DNA from: Haloarcula vallismortis ATCC 29715 | GTDB lineage: Archaea > Halobacteriota > Halobacteria > Halobacteriales > Haloarculaceae | Assembly (NCBI RefSeq): GCF_000337775.1 | Contig: NZ_AOLQ01000059.1 | Location: forward strand, 80,253 to 144,252 | Reading direction: 5' to 3' | DNA: 64,000 nucleotides | Shown: piece by piece, positions 8,527-16,467 of the stretch | Position numbering within the stretch: the stretch's first letter is position 1 | Layout of the letters: each line of letters begins with the position of its first letter | Program-made: the position numbers and the translations under genes | Notes under the pieces: model-generated | Told to the model about the DNA's origin: nothing | The model's input: the letters and a program-made list of their open reading frames with translations, nothing else | Databases searched by the model: none

Positions 8527-8952
8527 TTAGCAAGGAGCTATAGTATCACCGGACAGCCTTTCAGTCTTCGTTTTGGTTACGAGATAGCGGGCATAGTGCT
8601 CTACGTCAATTTCCTTTTCGCCCTTTGCCATTGCATATGGGCGTCTGACCCGGATAATAATTCCACGATCCGATTGGTTTACTACGGTCTGCTTTGGACC
8701 CGCAGTAAATGAACCTACGTCCCAGCTATCAAGGCAACTCGCACTCTGAAGCCGATCAGTCACATAGTTCGTTTCCGAGCGTAATACGCGTTCTTTTGCT
8801 TCAGAGACATTGATCTGTGCGCCAATAGTTGGAGTTTCTTGACCACTGGCTACGGCTGATTTCGGCGTTGCCGGGTCGTCTGAAAGCGTCGAACATCCTG
8901 TGAATGCAAGGCTACAGGCAATAGCGAGAAGTAGGACCATTCGATGGTACAT
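8527..8952 (-). CDS. Hypothetical lipoprotein
   Basis: A protein of 141 residues. The N-terminus is a short positively charged segment followed by a hydrophobic helix and a lipobox (LAFTGC, Cys near residue 20), so it is probably a lipid-anchored extracellular protein. The mature part has a Thr/Pro linker and a compact domain with two more cysteines (SASCLDSW and the C-terminal IAPC), which could form a disulfide. It has no recognisable family. An internal ATG (MVLLLAIA) four codons in is an equally good start. It lies in an AT-rich patch next to a broken PIN-domain gene and its codon usage is less GC-biased than its neighbours, which suggests recent acquisition or weak selection. Confidence 0.6.
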   Translation of the reverse strand: MYHRMVLLLAIACSLAFTGCSTLSDDPATPKSAVASGQETPTIGAQINVSEAKERVLRSETNYVTDRLQSASCLDSWDVGSFTAGPKQTVVNQSDRGIIIRVRRPYAMAKGEKEIDVEHYARYLVTKTKTERLSGDTIAPC

Positions 8953-9019
8953 ATGGCGAAATTACTGGTACCTGACAAATATTTTGTGGGCAATGCTATT
9001 CCGTGATATGTTCTTCATC

Positions 9020-9193
9020 GGCCGTGCCCTGTTTTTTGAGGGTGTGGCTGTCCGGGAGCGGTACGAGGATCACTGTCTGAGTTTCACCGATGCGACAACG
9101 ATTGCCCTGGTGGAACACCACGACTTTGATTACGTGCTGTCTTTCGACGACTTCGACGGCCTCGTCTCGCGGCTGGACCCCACTGACCTCTAG
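9020..9193 (+). pseudogene. C-terminal remnant of a PIN-domain (VapC-like) nuclease
   Basis: This stretch encodes a segment ending ERYEDHCLSFTDATTIALVE, continuing HHDFDYVLSFDDFDGLVSRL and stopping at 9193. SFTDA and VLSFDDFDG are the last conserved acidic blocks of PIN-domain toxins such as VapC. A complete PIN protein needs about 130-150 residues and an N-terminal DTNVL-type acidic motif. Here the upstream frame gives unrelated residues and runs into the divergent lipoprotein gene, so only the final 55 or so residues remain. No VapB antitoxin gene is visible. The stop overlaps the end of the convergent CinA-like gene by four bases. It is best read as a relic of a toxin-antitoxin pair. Confidence 0.7.
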
Positions 9194-9930
9194 TACTCGT
9201 CGGCCGTCTCGATTCGCTCGCGGAGCCAGGCCGCCGCGTCGGCGACGGCCGCCGGATTGTCGCCGGTAATCTTCACCCGTCCCGGCGCGTCGTCTTTGCG
9301 CGGATAGCTCCCGACGGCCACGTCGAACTGTTCGCGGGCTTCGGTAACACGGCCGACCAGCGCGCCCTCGGGCGCGGGCGTGTGAATCGTCTCCGTCGTC
9401 CGGTCGCCGTCGAACTCGTCGGCGACGGTCTCGTACATCGCTTGCAGTTCCTCGGGGATGCCCGGGAACACGTACACGCGGTCGATGACACAGCCGGCGG
9501 CGAAGCTCTCGTCCGTCAGCAGCGCCTGCCCGCCCTCGGGGACCGACGCCCACGCATCGAGGTCGAGGTCCATATCGTAGCGGTCCACCATCTCGGGGTT
9601 GTCATCAGCGAACCGCTCGGCCTTCGCTTCGAGGTGTGCCCGAACGTCCTCGGGAACGACGAGGTCGCGGCCGAACGCCCGCGCCACAGCAGCCTTCGTG
9701 ATATCGTCGGGCGTCCCGCCGATGCCGCCGGTGACGATGACCGCGTCGAAGGCGTCGTGGAACCGCGCCACGGCGTCGGCGATGACCGCCTCGTCATCAG
9801 GCACGGTCAGGACGCGAGTCACGCTCGCGCCGGCGGCCGTGAGCTGGCGGCCCAGCCACGACGCATTCGTGTTCTCCGTGTCGCCAGCCAGCAGTTCGTC
9901 ACCGACAGTGAGCAGTGCGACCTCCATCAT
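9190..9930 (-). CDS. CinA-like molybdopterin-binding domain protein
   Basis: A protein of 246 residues with the MoaB/MogA/CinA N-terminal fold. It opens EVALLTVGDELLAGDTENTN, the usual start of CinA-type domains, and carries VTGGIGGTPDD near residue 67, the family's nucleotide or molybdopterin-binding loop. The second half (PGIPEELQAMYETV and the C-terminal VKITGDNPAAVADAAAWLRE) matches the COG1058 stand-alone form found in archaea. Bacterial CinA proteins fuse this domain to a nicotinamide-mononucleotide deamidase; no such domain is present here. The substrate is unknown for this form; roles in nucleotide-pool cleaning or cofactor chemistry are possible. It is monocistronic and convergent with the PIN remnant. 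Confidence 0.88.
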   Translation of the reverse strand: MMEVALLTVGDELLAGDTENTNASWLGRQLTAAGASVTRVLTVPDDEAVIADAVARFHDAFDAVIVTGGIGGTPDDITKAAVARAFGRDLVVPEDVRAHLEAKAERFADDNPEMVDRYDMDLDLDAWASVPEGGQALLTDESFAAGCVIDRVYVFPGIPEELQAMYETVADEFDGDRTTETIHTPAPEGALVGRVTEAREQFDVAVGSYPRKDDAPGRVKITGDNPAAVADAAAWLRERIETADEY

Positions 9931-10329
9931 CTCGCTGTGAGTGTCTGGCGGCGTTAAGAGTTTGGCTGGAACGCGTACGTGGACACGAGCTCCGATGTCG
10001 TGAGCCTGCTGCGGACCGAACGCATATGAATGGTGTATAATGACATTATATCTAGCCTAGCCATATTTCGGTAACATACATATACTGGGTCCGGCAATTC
10101 AAAATCATGGTACTTGTCACCAATTGTGTTGATTGTGTCAAACGGGTGTACCCGAAAAGAAGTCGTATGCCGAGCACGGACCGCGACAGCGCTGACCCGG
10201 TCGACGAAGCGTCCACAACATCCGCTGAAACGCTGACAGACTGACGCTGCTGGCAGCACACCGCGTCGGCTCGATATCGGGCGCGTCGCGGTGTGTCGTA
10301 ACGGCAACTCTTGATAGGTAGCTACAGCA
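9931..10329. other. AT-rich gene-poor spacer
   Basis: About 400 bp with a strong drop in GC between 10025 and 10140 (for example gtataatgacattatatc). No protein gene is supported. A 12-bp inverted repeat CGGGT-GT-ACCCG lies at 10143-10154. A short frame of 25 codons starts at 10167 and stops at 10244 with a very acidic product (MPSTDRDSADPVDEASTTSA...); it could be a tiny protein but nothing decides it. The promoter of the channel-like gene should lie in the last 60 bp. Confidence 0.4.
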
Positions 10330-11079
10330 ATGGAACGAAGCGACAGCAGCACAGACACGGACCGGTCGTTGCTCCGGCAACTCTCGAAACCGGTTCTTGC
10401 GTTCGTCGGACTGGTCGCCGCCGGCGTGATTGGCTTCGTCACGCTGGGCGGGGTCGGCGTCGTCAACGCCCTGTTCTGGCTGCTCGACCCCACGAGCATT
10501 GAACTCCACTTCCGGACCCACGACGGGCCTGCGACGCTGGTCAAAGGCTATGCCATCGTCGTCCTGACTGGTCTTGTCGTCGCCGGTCTGTGGACCGGCG
10601 AGACAGCGCTGTCGGCGGCTTTCGGCGGCCAGATTCAGACAGAACTCACACGTATGCAAATCGCACAGCGAATCGAAGACCTGAACGACCATATCGTCGT
10701 CTGTGGCTACGGGACGTTCGGACAGACTGTCGCGGAGCAGATAGGCGATACAGACACCCGAGTGGTCGTCATCGAACAGCAGGCGGAACAGTACGAACGG
10801 GCGCTCGACGACGGCCACCTCGCGCTGGAGGCCGACGCGAGTCGCGAGGACGCGCTGACAGATGCGGGTGTCAAGCGAGCCGACACGGTCATCGGTGCAA
10901 TCGACGACACGAACGCGAACATCCAGATAGCGGTGCTAGCGAGCCAACTCGCGCCCACGGTCCAACTCATCGTTCGAGCCGGCGACCGGCAGGACGAGAC
11001 TGTGGCTCGCCGTGTAGGCGCGGACGAGGTGATAATCCCCGAGGTTGTGAGCGGGAAGCAGGTGTGTGAACGGCTGTGA
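10330..11079 (+). CDS. K+ channel-like protein with RCK/TrkA-N domain but no selectivity filter
   Basis: A protein of 249 residues. Two hydrophobic helices lie at about 22-52 and 72-99, in the layout of two-TM potassium channels. A cytosolic Rossmann domain from residue 120 carries the NAD-binding loop GYGTFG (127-132) and an acidic strand end (VVVIEQ), typical of RCK/TrkA-N domains. The loop between the helices (DPTSIELHFRTHDGPATLVK) has no TVGYGD-type filter, and the RCK C-terminal subdomain is missing. It may be a channel-derived sensor or a regulatory subunit rather than a pore; I recall similar haloarchaeal proteins annotated simply as TrkA or channel proteins. It appears monocistronic. 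Confidence 0.8.
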   Translation: MERSDSSTDTDRSLLRQLSKPVLAFVGLVAAGVIGFVTLGGVGVVNALFWLLDPTSIELHFRTHDGPATLVKGYAIVVLTGLVVAGLWTGETALSAAFGGQIQTELTRMQIAQRIEDLNDHIVVCGYGTFGQTVAEQIGDTDTRVVVIEQQAEQYERALDDGHLALEADASREDALTDAGVKRADTVIGAIDDTNANIQIAVLASQLAPTVQLIVRAGDRQDETVARRVGADEVIIPEVVSGKQVCERL

Positions 11080-11093
11080 CTCCGGGCTGGCCG

Positions 11094-11297
11094 TCACTCC
11101 TCGGCTAACTCGGATTCGAGTGTCTCGACCTTGCGTTCGAGTTCGGAAATGCGCTTTTCGTAGCCGCGTTTCCCGTCGAGAAAGTTGTAGATGAGTATCA
11201 TGCCGGCGGCTGGGAGTCCGACGTACAGTGCTAGTGCTATACCCATGACAAGAAGTTCCGTTGCGCCGGGTAATCCCGGAATCAGGAGGAGGACCAT
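11094..11297 (-). CDS. Small membrane protein with C-terminal coiled coil
   Basis: A protein of 67 residues from the ATG at 11297 (MVLLLIPGLPGATELLVMG). A single hydrophobic helix leads into GYEKRISELERKVETLESEL, a heptad-like charged helix that probably forms a coiled coil. Similar short haloarchaeal proteins are sometimes labelled TatA-like because of the N-terminal helix and amphipathic continuation, but the TatA hinge is not convincing. An in-frame ATG at 11312 would add MKRTT. It lies 45 bp downstream of the large Fe-S oxidoreductase stop region in convergent-free, same-strand order, so it may be transcribed separately or from the same region. Function unknown. Confidence 0.65.
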   Translation of the reverse strand: MVLLLIPGLPGATELLVMGIALALYVGLPAAGMILIYNFLDGKRGYEKRISELERKVETLESELAEE

Positions 11298-11342
11298 AGT
11301 GGTCCTTTTCATTTCAGCTATTTGGAAATTCACATCCGAGAG

Positions 11343-13430
11343 TCAGACTCCCGCTTCCCCGACCGCCTCCGCCAGCAGTTCCGTCACACCGACGATTTCG
11401 AGGTCGTCCTCGTAGCCGCCGGTCTTGCGTCCGTCCTCGTACATCGTCATGCACATCGGGCAGGCGACGACGAACTTCTCGACGGCTGCGCCCGCTTCGG
11501 TGTCCTCTAGGGCTTCCCGTAGGCGCTCCTCGCTGGGCTTCGTCTCCTCTTCGAGGTCCATCCAGAGGCCGCCACCGCCCCCGCCACAGCAGAAGGAATC
11601 GTCGCGGTTGCGCGGCATCTCGTGGAGGTCCGCGCCAGTCGCGCGGATGAGGTCCCGCGGGGCTTCGAACTCGCCGTTGTACCGCCCGAGGTGGCAGGGG
11701 TCGTGGTAGGTGACGGTGTAGTCCAGTTCTATCCCGGCGAGGCCGAGTGCGCCGGCACCGGCGAGGTCAGCGACGACCTGCGTGTAGTGGAACACGTCGT
11801 CTTCACCCCATTCACAGGCCTCGAACTCGGGGTACTCGTTCATGAACGTGTTGTATGCGTGGGGGTCCGTCGTGACAATGGACTCGAACTCACAATCCAG
11901 CATCGCGGCGGCGTTGTCCTCGACGAGCATCTCGTAGAGGCCCTCCTCGCCGACGCGGCGCACGTCGTTGCCGTCGGTCTGTTCGGCCTCGTAGAGGATG
12001 CCGTAGTCCACGTCTGCGGCCTCGAAGACGGTGGCGAGCGCCTGCGCGATCTTCTGGTTGCGCTCGTCGTAGCTCGGGTAGTCGCCGACGTACCAGAGGT
12101 ACTCGACCGGTTCGTCGCGGGCGTCGGGCACCTCGAAGTCGAGGTCCTCGGTCCAGTCCGGCCGGGCGCGTTCGGGGTCGCCGAAGGTGTTGCCGTGCTG
12201 GAACACGTTCATCATCGCGTCCTGCACGTGTTCGTCCATCTCGCCGGCCTCGGTCAGCCGGCGGTTCATCTCGGTGAACTGCGTGACGTGCTCGATGTCG
12301 ACCGGGCAAGCGTCCATGCAGGCCATACAGGACATGCAGGACTCCATCGTGTGGGCGTCGATGACTGAGGTGCCGCCGTCGGCGATGATGGGTACGTCCT
12401 CGCCGCCGGCGTCGCGCTCCTCCCGGTAGCGTTTCAGGTCGAGGATGACGTTCCGCGGGTCTAGCGGCCGCCCGGACGCTTTCGCCGGACAGACTGAGGA
12501 GCAGCGCCCGCACTTGGTACAGGCGTCGTGGTCGAGCAACTGTTTCCAGGAGAAGTCATCAATTTCGCTGGGACCGATATCGTCGGGGTCAGCGTCCGCC
12601 GGGACACCGGGCAGTCGCACGCCGGCTTTCTCGTCGCGGGCGACGAGGTTGGCAAACGACGAGAGCATGTGGAACGGCTTCGCGTAGGGAATCCAGGCGA
12701 CGAACCACAGCGCGACCAGCGAGTGGCTCCACCAGACGAAGGGGTACGCGCCCGCTGCCATCTCCGGTGTCATCCCGGCCACGATGAGCACTTCTTTGAC
12801 CGACCAGCCGACGAAGCTCACCGTCTCGAAGGAGACATCCCGGACCGTCGAGGTCCCGAGAATGCGGATGCCCTCGGTAAGGTAGCCGCCAACGCCGAGC
12901 ACGAACAGCGAGCCCAGAAACAGGTCGTCCTCGCGGGAGGTGTGCCGGTCGTGCAGGCGGTCGAGTTTGCGGCCGTAGCGTCGCCACAGCGCCACGCCGA
13001 CGCCGACGACGAACAGTAGCCCCATGGCGTCCATGACGAACGAATAGGAGAGGTAGAACTGGCCGACGAAGAAGGACTCGCCAGCCAGCGGCCGGTAGAG
13101 GTCGATGTCGATACCCAGAATCGTCGTCCCGATGAGCAGTGTCAGAAACCCCCAGACGATGAAGGCGTGCATCACACCGGCGACAGTGTCACGGTCCAAC
13201 TGCTTCCGATTTGACAGCGCCAACTTCGCCGCTGCGACTGTCCGCTGTGGCAGTTCGTCCAGTCGCTCAAAGGGGTCCTCGCTGCCCTGACTATAGCGGG
13301 CGACGCGGTTGTACACACCGTACAGAAAGACGATGACAGCGAGTGCTGCGAGATAGTAGAACAGCACCTTCCCCACGTCGCCGATACGCCAGAACGTTGG
13401 GCGCGTGGTTGTTTGGATTATTGATGACAT
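11343..13430 (-). CDS. Membrane Fe-S oxidoreductase, HdrD/GlpC-like with NarI-like N-terminus
   Basis: A protein of 695 residues. The first 240 residues or so contain about six hydrophobic helices resembling the haem-carrying gamma subunits of nitrate and heterodisulfide reductases. Then come two [4Fe-4S] motifs: CTKCGRCSSVCPAKAS near residue 305 and CMSCMACMDACPVDI near 367. The C-terminal half holds the CCG-type cluster segments YHDPCHLGRYNG and SFCCGGGGGGLW near 610. The whole resembles a fused HdrE-HdrD and is common in haloarchaea, where it probably passes electrons between the quinone pool and a soluble partner such as an ETF; the partner is inferred. The start at 13430 (MSSIIQTTTRPTFW) was preferred over an upstream ATG at 13469 because the latter adds an unrelated basic stretch. 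Confidence 0.9.
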   Translation of the reverse strand: MSSIIQTTTRPTFWRIGDVGKVLFYYLAALAVIVFLYGVYNRVARYSQGSEDPFERLDELPQRTVAAAKLALSNRKQLDRDTVAGVMHAFIVWGFLTLLIGTTILGIDIDLYRPLAGESFFVGQFYLSYSFVMDAMGLLFVVGVGVALWRRYGRKLDRLHDRHTSREDDLFLGSLFVLGVGGYLTEGIRILGTSTVRDVSFETVSFVGWSVKEVLIVAGMTPEMAAGAYPFVWWSHSLVALWFVAWIPYAKPFHMLSSFANLVARDEKAGVRLPGVPADADPDDIGPSEIDDFSWKQLLDHDACTKCGRCSSVCPAKASGRPLDPRNVILDLKRYREERDAGGEDVPIIADGGTSVIDAHTMESCMSCMACMDACPVDIEHVTQFTEMNRRLTEAGEMDEHVQDAMMNVFQHGNTFGDPERARPDWTEDLDFEVPDARDEPVEYLWYVGDYPSYDERNQKIAQALATVFEAADVDYGILYEAEQTDGNDVRRVGEEGLYEMLVEDNAAAMLDCEFESIVTTDPHAYNTFMNEYPEFEACEWGEDDVFHYTQVVADLAGAGALGLAGIELDYTVTYHDPCHLGRYNGEFEAPRDLIRATGADLHEMPRNRDDSFCCGGGGGGLWMDLEEETKPSEERLREALEDTEAGAAVEKFVVACPMCMTMYEDGRKTGGYEDDLEIVGVTELLAEAVGEAGV

Positions 13431-13574
13431 ACGGTAACACCCGATTTGTGTCCGCTTAAATCTTGCCACGACCCCGTCGCGGTCCTGCGAGAATTTGAGA
13501 GCTGTTGAAAGTTTCTCCGAATCACGTTGCTCGTCCGACAGATATATCCCTCCCGAGAAGTAGTATCATGTTCG

Positions 13575-14195
13575 ATGGACGAGAAGACTGAAGAACTCCG
13601 TGACATCTTCATGGACGTCTCCGGCGAGGAGGCTGTGACGGAGTCCCAAGAAGCGTCGAGAGGGTCCCTGACCGGCACTGACGAGGCCGGTGTCGTGGAC
13701 CGACTCGGTGATGTCATCGAGCGGATGCGCGAGCGGTACGAATTCCGAACCGAACTCGCTGACGATAATCTGGTGACAGTGGTCCGCCTGTTCTACGAGG
13801 GGAGCGACGACGCGACCATCGCGGCCGAGATCGACGCGGACGAGCCCGACGTGGTCGAAGCGCGACTGGACCTGCATCTTCTCCGCGAGGAGGACACAGA
13901 GGCACCGTTTGACCTGCCCGCGTTCCGCCGTCGTGTCGCCGACAGCGACCCGTCCGCCGCCGAACTCGCGGCTGAGTTCGATATCGACGAGTCCCGGGCC
14001 GCCCACTACCGGCGCGTCGTCGCCGCACAGGGCGCTGCCCGGCGTGTCTCTCACCGGTTCCAGAGTGAGTTCGAGGACGTACTCACCGACGCCGGGCTGT
14101 CGACACAGCACGCCGCCGCCCTCCGCGAGGACGGCCTCGACGAGGCCACCGAGGACATCGATTCGCTTGACTCCGGCGCTGACGTGTCGATGTGA
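13575..14195 (+). CDS. cmi4: Cmi4-like (conditioned medium-induced protein 4) predicted HTH regulator
   Basis: A soluble acidic protein of 206 residues starting MDEKTEELRDIFMDVSGEEA. I recall this opening from haloarchaeal proteins named conditioned medium-induced protein 4. The middle (LVTVVRLFYEGSDDATIAAEI) and the following region (PSAAELAAEFDIDESRAAHY) both look like helix-turn-helix segments, so DNA binding is plausible. There is no cysteine or catalytic motif. A TATA-like box (agatatatccc, about 13539-13549) lies some 30 bp before the ATG, which favours leaderless transcription from 13575; an earlier in-frame start at 13527 would place coding sequence over this box. The Cas4-like gene follows by 105 bp on the same strand. 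The name rests on memory; the regulator role is inferred. Confidence 0.75.
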   Translation: MDEKTEELRDIFMDVSGEEAVTESQEASRGSLTGTDEAGVVDRLGDVIERMRERYEFRTELADDNLVTVVRLFYEGSDDATIAAEIDADEPDVVEARLDLHLLREEDTEAPFDLPAFRRRVADSDPSAAELAAEFDIDESRAAHYRRVVAAQGAARRVSHRFQSEFEDVLTDAGLSTQHAAALREDGLDEATEDIDSLDSGADVSM

Positions 14196-14300
14196 CCCGC
14201 TGACATCTTCTGTCGCGGTAGAGTTGGCCGACTGCGCGGCTGTTTCACAACCCAGAGGTGCGCCGAACCTTCTTGTGGGAGAACACGACCACGCATCCCC

Positions 14301-14963
14301 ATGTCGACACACACGTTCAGGGAACTGGAAACGGCCGCCTACTGCCCGCGGAAGCTCTATTACCGCCGCCGCGACGGGGCAAGCGAGATTCCTGACGAGG
14401 TCGAGTCGGTTCGCCGGCTCGCTCGGGAGTACGAGCGGCTGCTAACTGACGATGCCGCCCTGCTGGCAGCCCCTATCGAAGTTGGACCGGACGAGTATCG
14501 CGACCGGCTCAGGGGGCTTCGAGAGCGGCTGGTTGACTGGGACGCGCTGGTCGCCCCGACAGCGACAGACGCGTATCTCGAAGGGAAGGACGCCCGCGGG
14601 ATCGCACACAAGGTCGTCGCCGGGCAGGCCGGTCCCGCACCGTCGCTCGTGTTCGCTGGTCGGCCGCCCGAAGACGGAGTCTGGGAGCCCCAGACTGTGC
14701 GGCTTGTCGCCGCCGCGAAGGCGCTCTCCTGGGAGCGCGAACGCGACATTGATACCGCCTACGCCGAGTATCCGGCGTACGGCGTCATCCGGCGTATCGA
14801 GGTGAACACGCGGCGAGCCGGGGTCTATCGCCGGGCAATCAGAACCGCCGACAGCATCGACGGGCCGCCGGGGCGGGTGCGAAACGACGCCAAATGCAAG
14901 CCCTGTGAGTTCAGCGACGACTGCGGGGTGAAAACGCGGTCGTTGCGGTCGATGATACGGTGA
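14301..14963 (+). CDS. Stand-alone Cas4-like Fe-S protein with degenerate nuclease motifs
   Basis: A protein of 220 residues. Four cysteines have exactly the Cas4/AddB spacing for a [4Fe-4S] cluster: C15 in YCPRKLYY and C199, C202, C208 in KCKPCEFSDDCGVK. Cas4 nucleases need an Asp in an RGxxD motif and a Glu-x-Lys pair; here the first reads ARGIAHKV (His103 at the Asp place) and the second region is EPQTVRLVAAAKAL, without an E-x-K. The RecB-type nuclease is therefore probably inactive or unusual. No CRISPR array or cas genes are visible in the window. The gene lies downstream of the Cmi4-like gene and convergent with sua5. A DNA-repair or structural role is possible but unproven. Confidence 0.8.
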   Translation: MSTHTFRELETAAYCPRKLYYRRRDGASEIPDEVESVRRLAREYERLLTDDAALLAAPIEVGPDEYRDRLRGLRERLVDWDALVAPTATDAYLEGKDARGIAHKVVAGQAGPAPSLVFAGRPPEDGVWEPQTVRLVAAAKALSWERERDIDTAYAEYPAYGVIRRIEVNTRRAGVYRRAIRTADSIDGPPGRVRNDAKCKPCEFSDDCGVKTRSLRSMIR

Positions 14964-14994
14964 GCCGGCGCGACTCGAAACGGTGACCCGGCAG

Positions 14995-15579
14995 TCAGTC
15001 TTGCTCTGCAAGCCACGACTCGACGGCGTCGGCGTGTGCGCCGCGGCGGTGTATCGTTCCGCTGTCGACGTTCACGACCGTCGAGCCGGTGCCGCCGTCA
15101 GTTTCGCCGTCGTCGAGTACGACGGCAGCACGCTCGCGGATGGCGTCGAGGTCACCAACGGTGCGGGCGCTCGGGTTCCCGGAGACGTTAGCGCTCGTTG
15201 CCGTGAGCGGCCCCGTTTCTGTGAGGAGTTCGAGCGCGAGGTCGTGGTCGGGGATGCGAACCCCGACACGGTCCCGACCGGCGACCAGCACGTCCGGGAC
15301 CACGTCCCGGCGCTCGACGACGACGGTGACCGGGCCGGGGAGGAACTCGCGCATGAACGCCAGCTCGCGCTCGCTCGCGCGTGTGTACTGGCGAGCGGTC
15401 TCGACATCGGGAACCGCCATCGAGATCGGCTTGTCACGGTCACGGCCCTTCGCCTCGAACACGCGCTCGACAGCAGCGGCGTCGAGCGCGTCCGCGCCGA
15501 GACCGTACACTGTTTCCGTGGGATAGATGACCAGCGCTCCGTCGCGAACCGCTGCTGCGGCGTCGTCGACTGTCGCCAT
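14995..15579 (-). CDS. L-threonylcarbamoyladenylate synthase (Sua5/YrdC/TsaC)
   Basis: Makes threonylcarbamoyl-AMP from threonine, bicarbonate and ATP for the universal t6A37 modification of ANN-decoding tRNAs. The 194-residue protein is a single YrdC domain with the expected motifs: IYPTETVYGLGADA near 18, KGRDRDKPISM near 45 and SANVSGNPSA near 135. It lacks the extra Sua5 C-terminal domain, so it is the short TsaC form. The start at 15579 (MATVDDAAAAV) was chosen; upstream in-frame codons are basic and unrelated. The gene is followed upstream by the peroxiredoxin-like gene, which stops two bases before this ATG, so the three leftward genes (glutaredoxin, peroxiredoxin-like and this one) form an operon. 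Confidence 0.94.
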   Translation of the reverse strand: MATVDDAAAAVRDGALVIYPTETVYGLGADALDAAAVERVFEAKGRDRDKPISMAVPDVETARQYTRASERELAFMREFLPGPVTVVVERRDVVPDVLVAGRDRVGVRIPDHDLALELLTETGPLTATSANVSGNPSARTVGDLDAIRERAAVVLDDGETDGGTGSTVVNVDSGTIHRRGAHADAVESWLAEQD

Positions 15580-15581
15580 GG

Positions 15582-16091
15582 TTAGAGCTGGGCTTCGATG
15601 TCGTCGTAGTCCGGGAAGTCGGGCCACTCCTCAGCGACCCACGCGTACTCGATAGTCCGGTCGCTATCGAGGACGAACACGGCCGGCCGCGGCTCCTCGA
15701 TACCGGCCATCCCGTCGAGGTTCATGTCGATGCTGTACTGCTGTGCGACGCCGTTGGCTGGGTCCGAGAACAGCCGGTAATTCCCCTCGATCTCCCGCTC
15801 TTCGAGCAACTGCTTGTGCTCGTACGGCGTCGAGATCGAGACGCCGACGACGGTGGCCCGCTCGTGCCACGAGCGGTCGCGGATCTCGTTCCAGATGTAG
15901 GTTGCCGGGAACGCGCCGTCCATCGCGTGGAACACGAGGACGACCCGGTCGCTATCGGCACACAGCGACGCGAGCGACTCATCCTCCCAGAACTCCTCGT
16001 TGACCAGCGGGCGCGTGAAATCCTGCGCGGTGTCGCCTTCTTCGGGGTGGTCGACCGGGTCGAGGTCGACGACGTCGAAATCGAGGTCCAT
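15582..16091 (-). CDS. Peroxiredoxin-fold protein lacking the peroxidatic cysteine
   Basis: A protein of 169 residues with the thioredoxin/AhpC-TSA fold: a long acidic N-terminus, the strand RVVLVFHAMDGAFPATYIWN (residues 49-68) and later SISTPYEHKQLLEE and RPAVFVLDSDRTIEYAWV. In working peroxiredoxins the first strand is followed by a PxxxT/SxxC motif; here the equivalent is DGAFPATY, with no Cys, and the only cysteine is C44 before the strand. Peroxide reduction by the usual route is therefore unlikely. It overlaps the glutaredoxin gene by one base and precedes sua5 by two bases. The coupling to a glutaredoxin suggests a thiol-related or sensory role (inferred). Confidence 0.82.
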   Translation of the reverse strand: MDLDFDVVDLDPVDHPEEGDTAQDFTRPLVNEEFWEDESLASLCADSDRVVLVFHAMDGAFPATYIWNEIRDRSWHERATVVGVSISTPYEHKQLLEEREIEGNYRLFSDPANGVAQQYSIDMNLDGMAGIEEPRPAVFVLDSDRTIEYAWVAEEWPDFPDYDDIEAQL

Positions 16092-16369
16092 CAGGCCGCA
16101 CCTCCCGCTGTCTCTTCGCCCTCGCCGTAGGTCCGCTCCAGATACGCGACGATGTTCGCGCTCTCGGACATCGTGACGCCGGTGTTCTCGTCGACGATCG
16201 CCGGGACGGTTCGCTTGCCGGACAGTCGCTTGACCACGTCGCGGTCGGCGTGCATCGGCTCGACGAACCGCGACTGGTAGTCGAGATCGTAGGCGTCCAG
16301 CGTTCGGACGACGCGCTCACAGAACGGACACGCCTGCAGCCGGTACAGCGTGATGTCGGGCTCGCTCAT
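16091..16369 (-). CDS. Glutaredoxin-like protein (GST N-terminal type)
   Basis: A protein of 92 residues with a complete thioredoxin-fold glutaredoxin domain. The redox motif is CPFC at residues 14-17 in LYRLQACPFCERVV. The cis-proline region is KRTVPAIVDEN and the C-terminal part MSESANIVAYLERTYG matches the glutathione-S-transferase N-terminal domain. Haloarchaea use gamma-glutamylcysteine instead of glutathione, so the thiol partner is probably that compound (known for the group; inferred here). It is the first gene of the leftward glutaredoxin, peroxiredoxin-like, sua5 operon and overlaps the next gene by one base. Confidence 0.9.
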   Translation of the reverse strand: MSEPDITLYRLQACPFCERVVRTLDAYDLDYQSRFVEPMHADRDVVKRLSGKRTVPAIVDENTGVTMSESANIVAYLERTYGEGEETAGGAA

Positions 16370-16467
16370 ACTCTGGGCGGCGATACGCGCGAAAGCCGGG
16401 TAAGGGCTTCGCTGGCAACCCGTTCATGACAAGCCTTAATCCCCGCCCATTACAACTTCGACCGTTG

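Noticed and set aside
9954..10544. Minus-strand frame in the AT-rich spacer
   Set aside because: Composition is not haloarchaeal (Ser, Arg and Thr-rich, few acidic residues) and it overlaps the start of the channel-like gene.
14301..14963. CRISPR-Cas locus suggested by the Cas4-like gene
   Set aside because: No repeat array and no cas1, cas2 or effector genes are present anywhere in the window.
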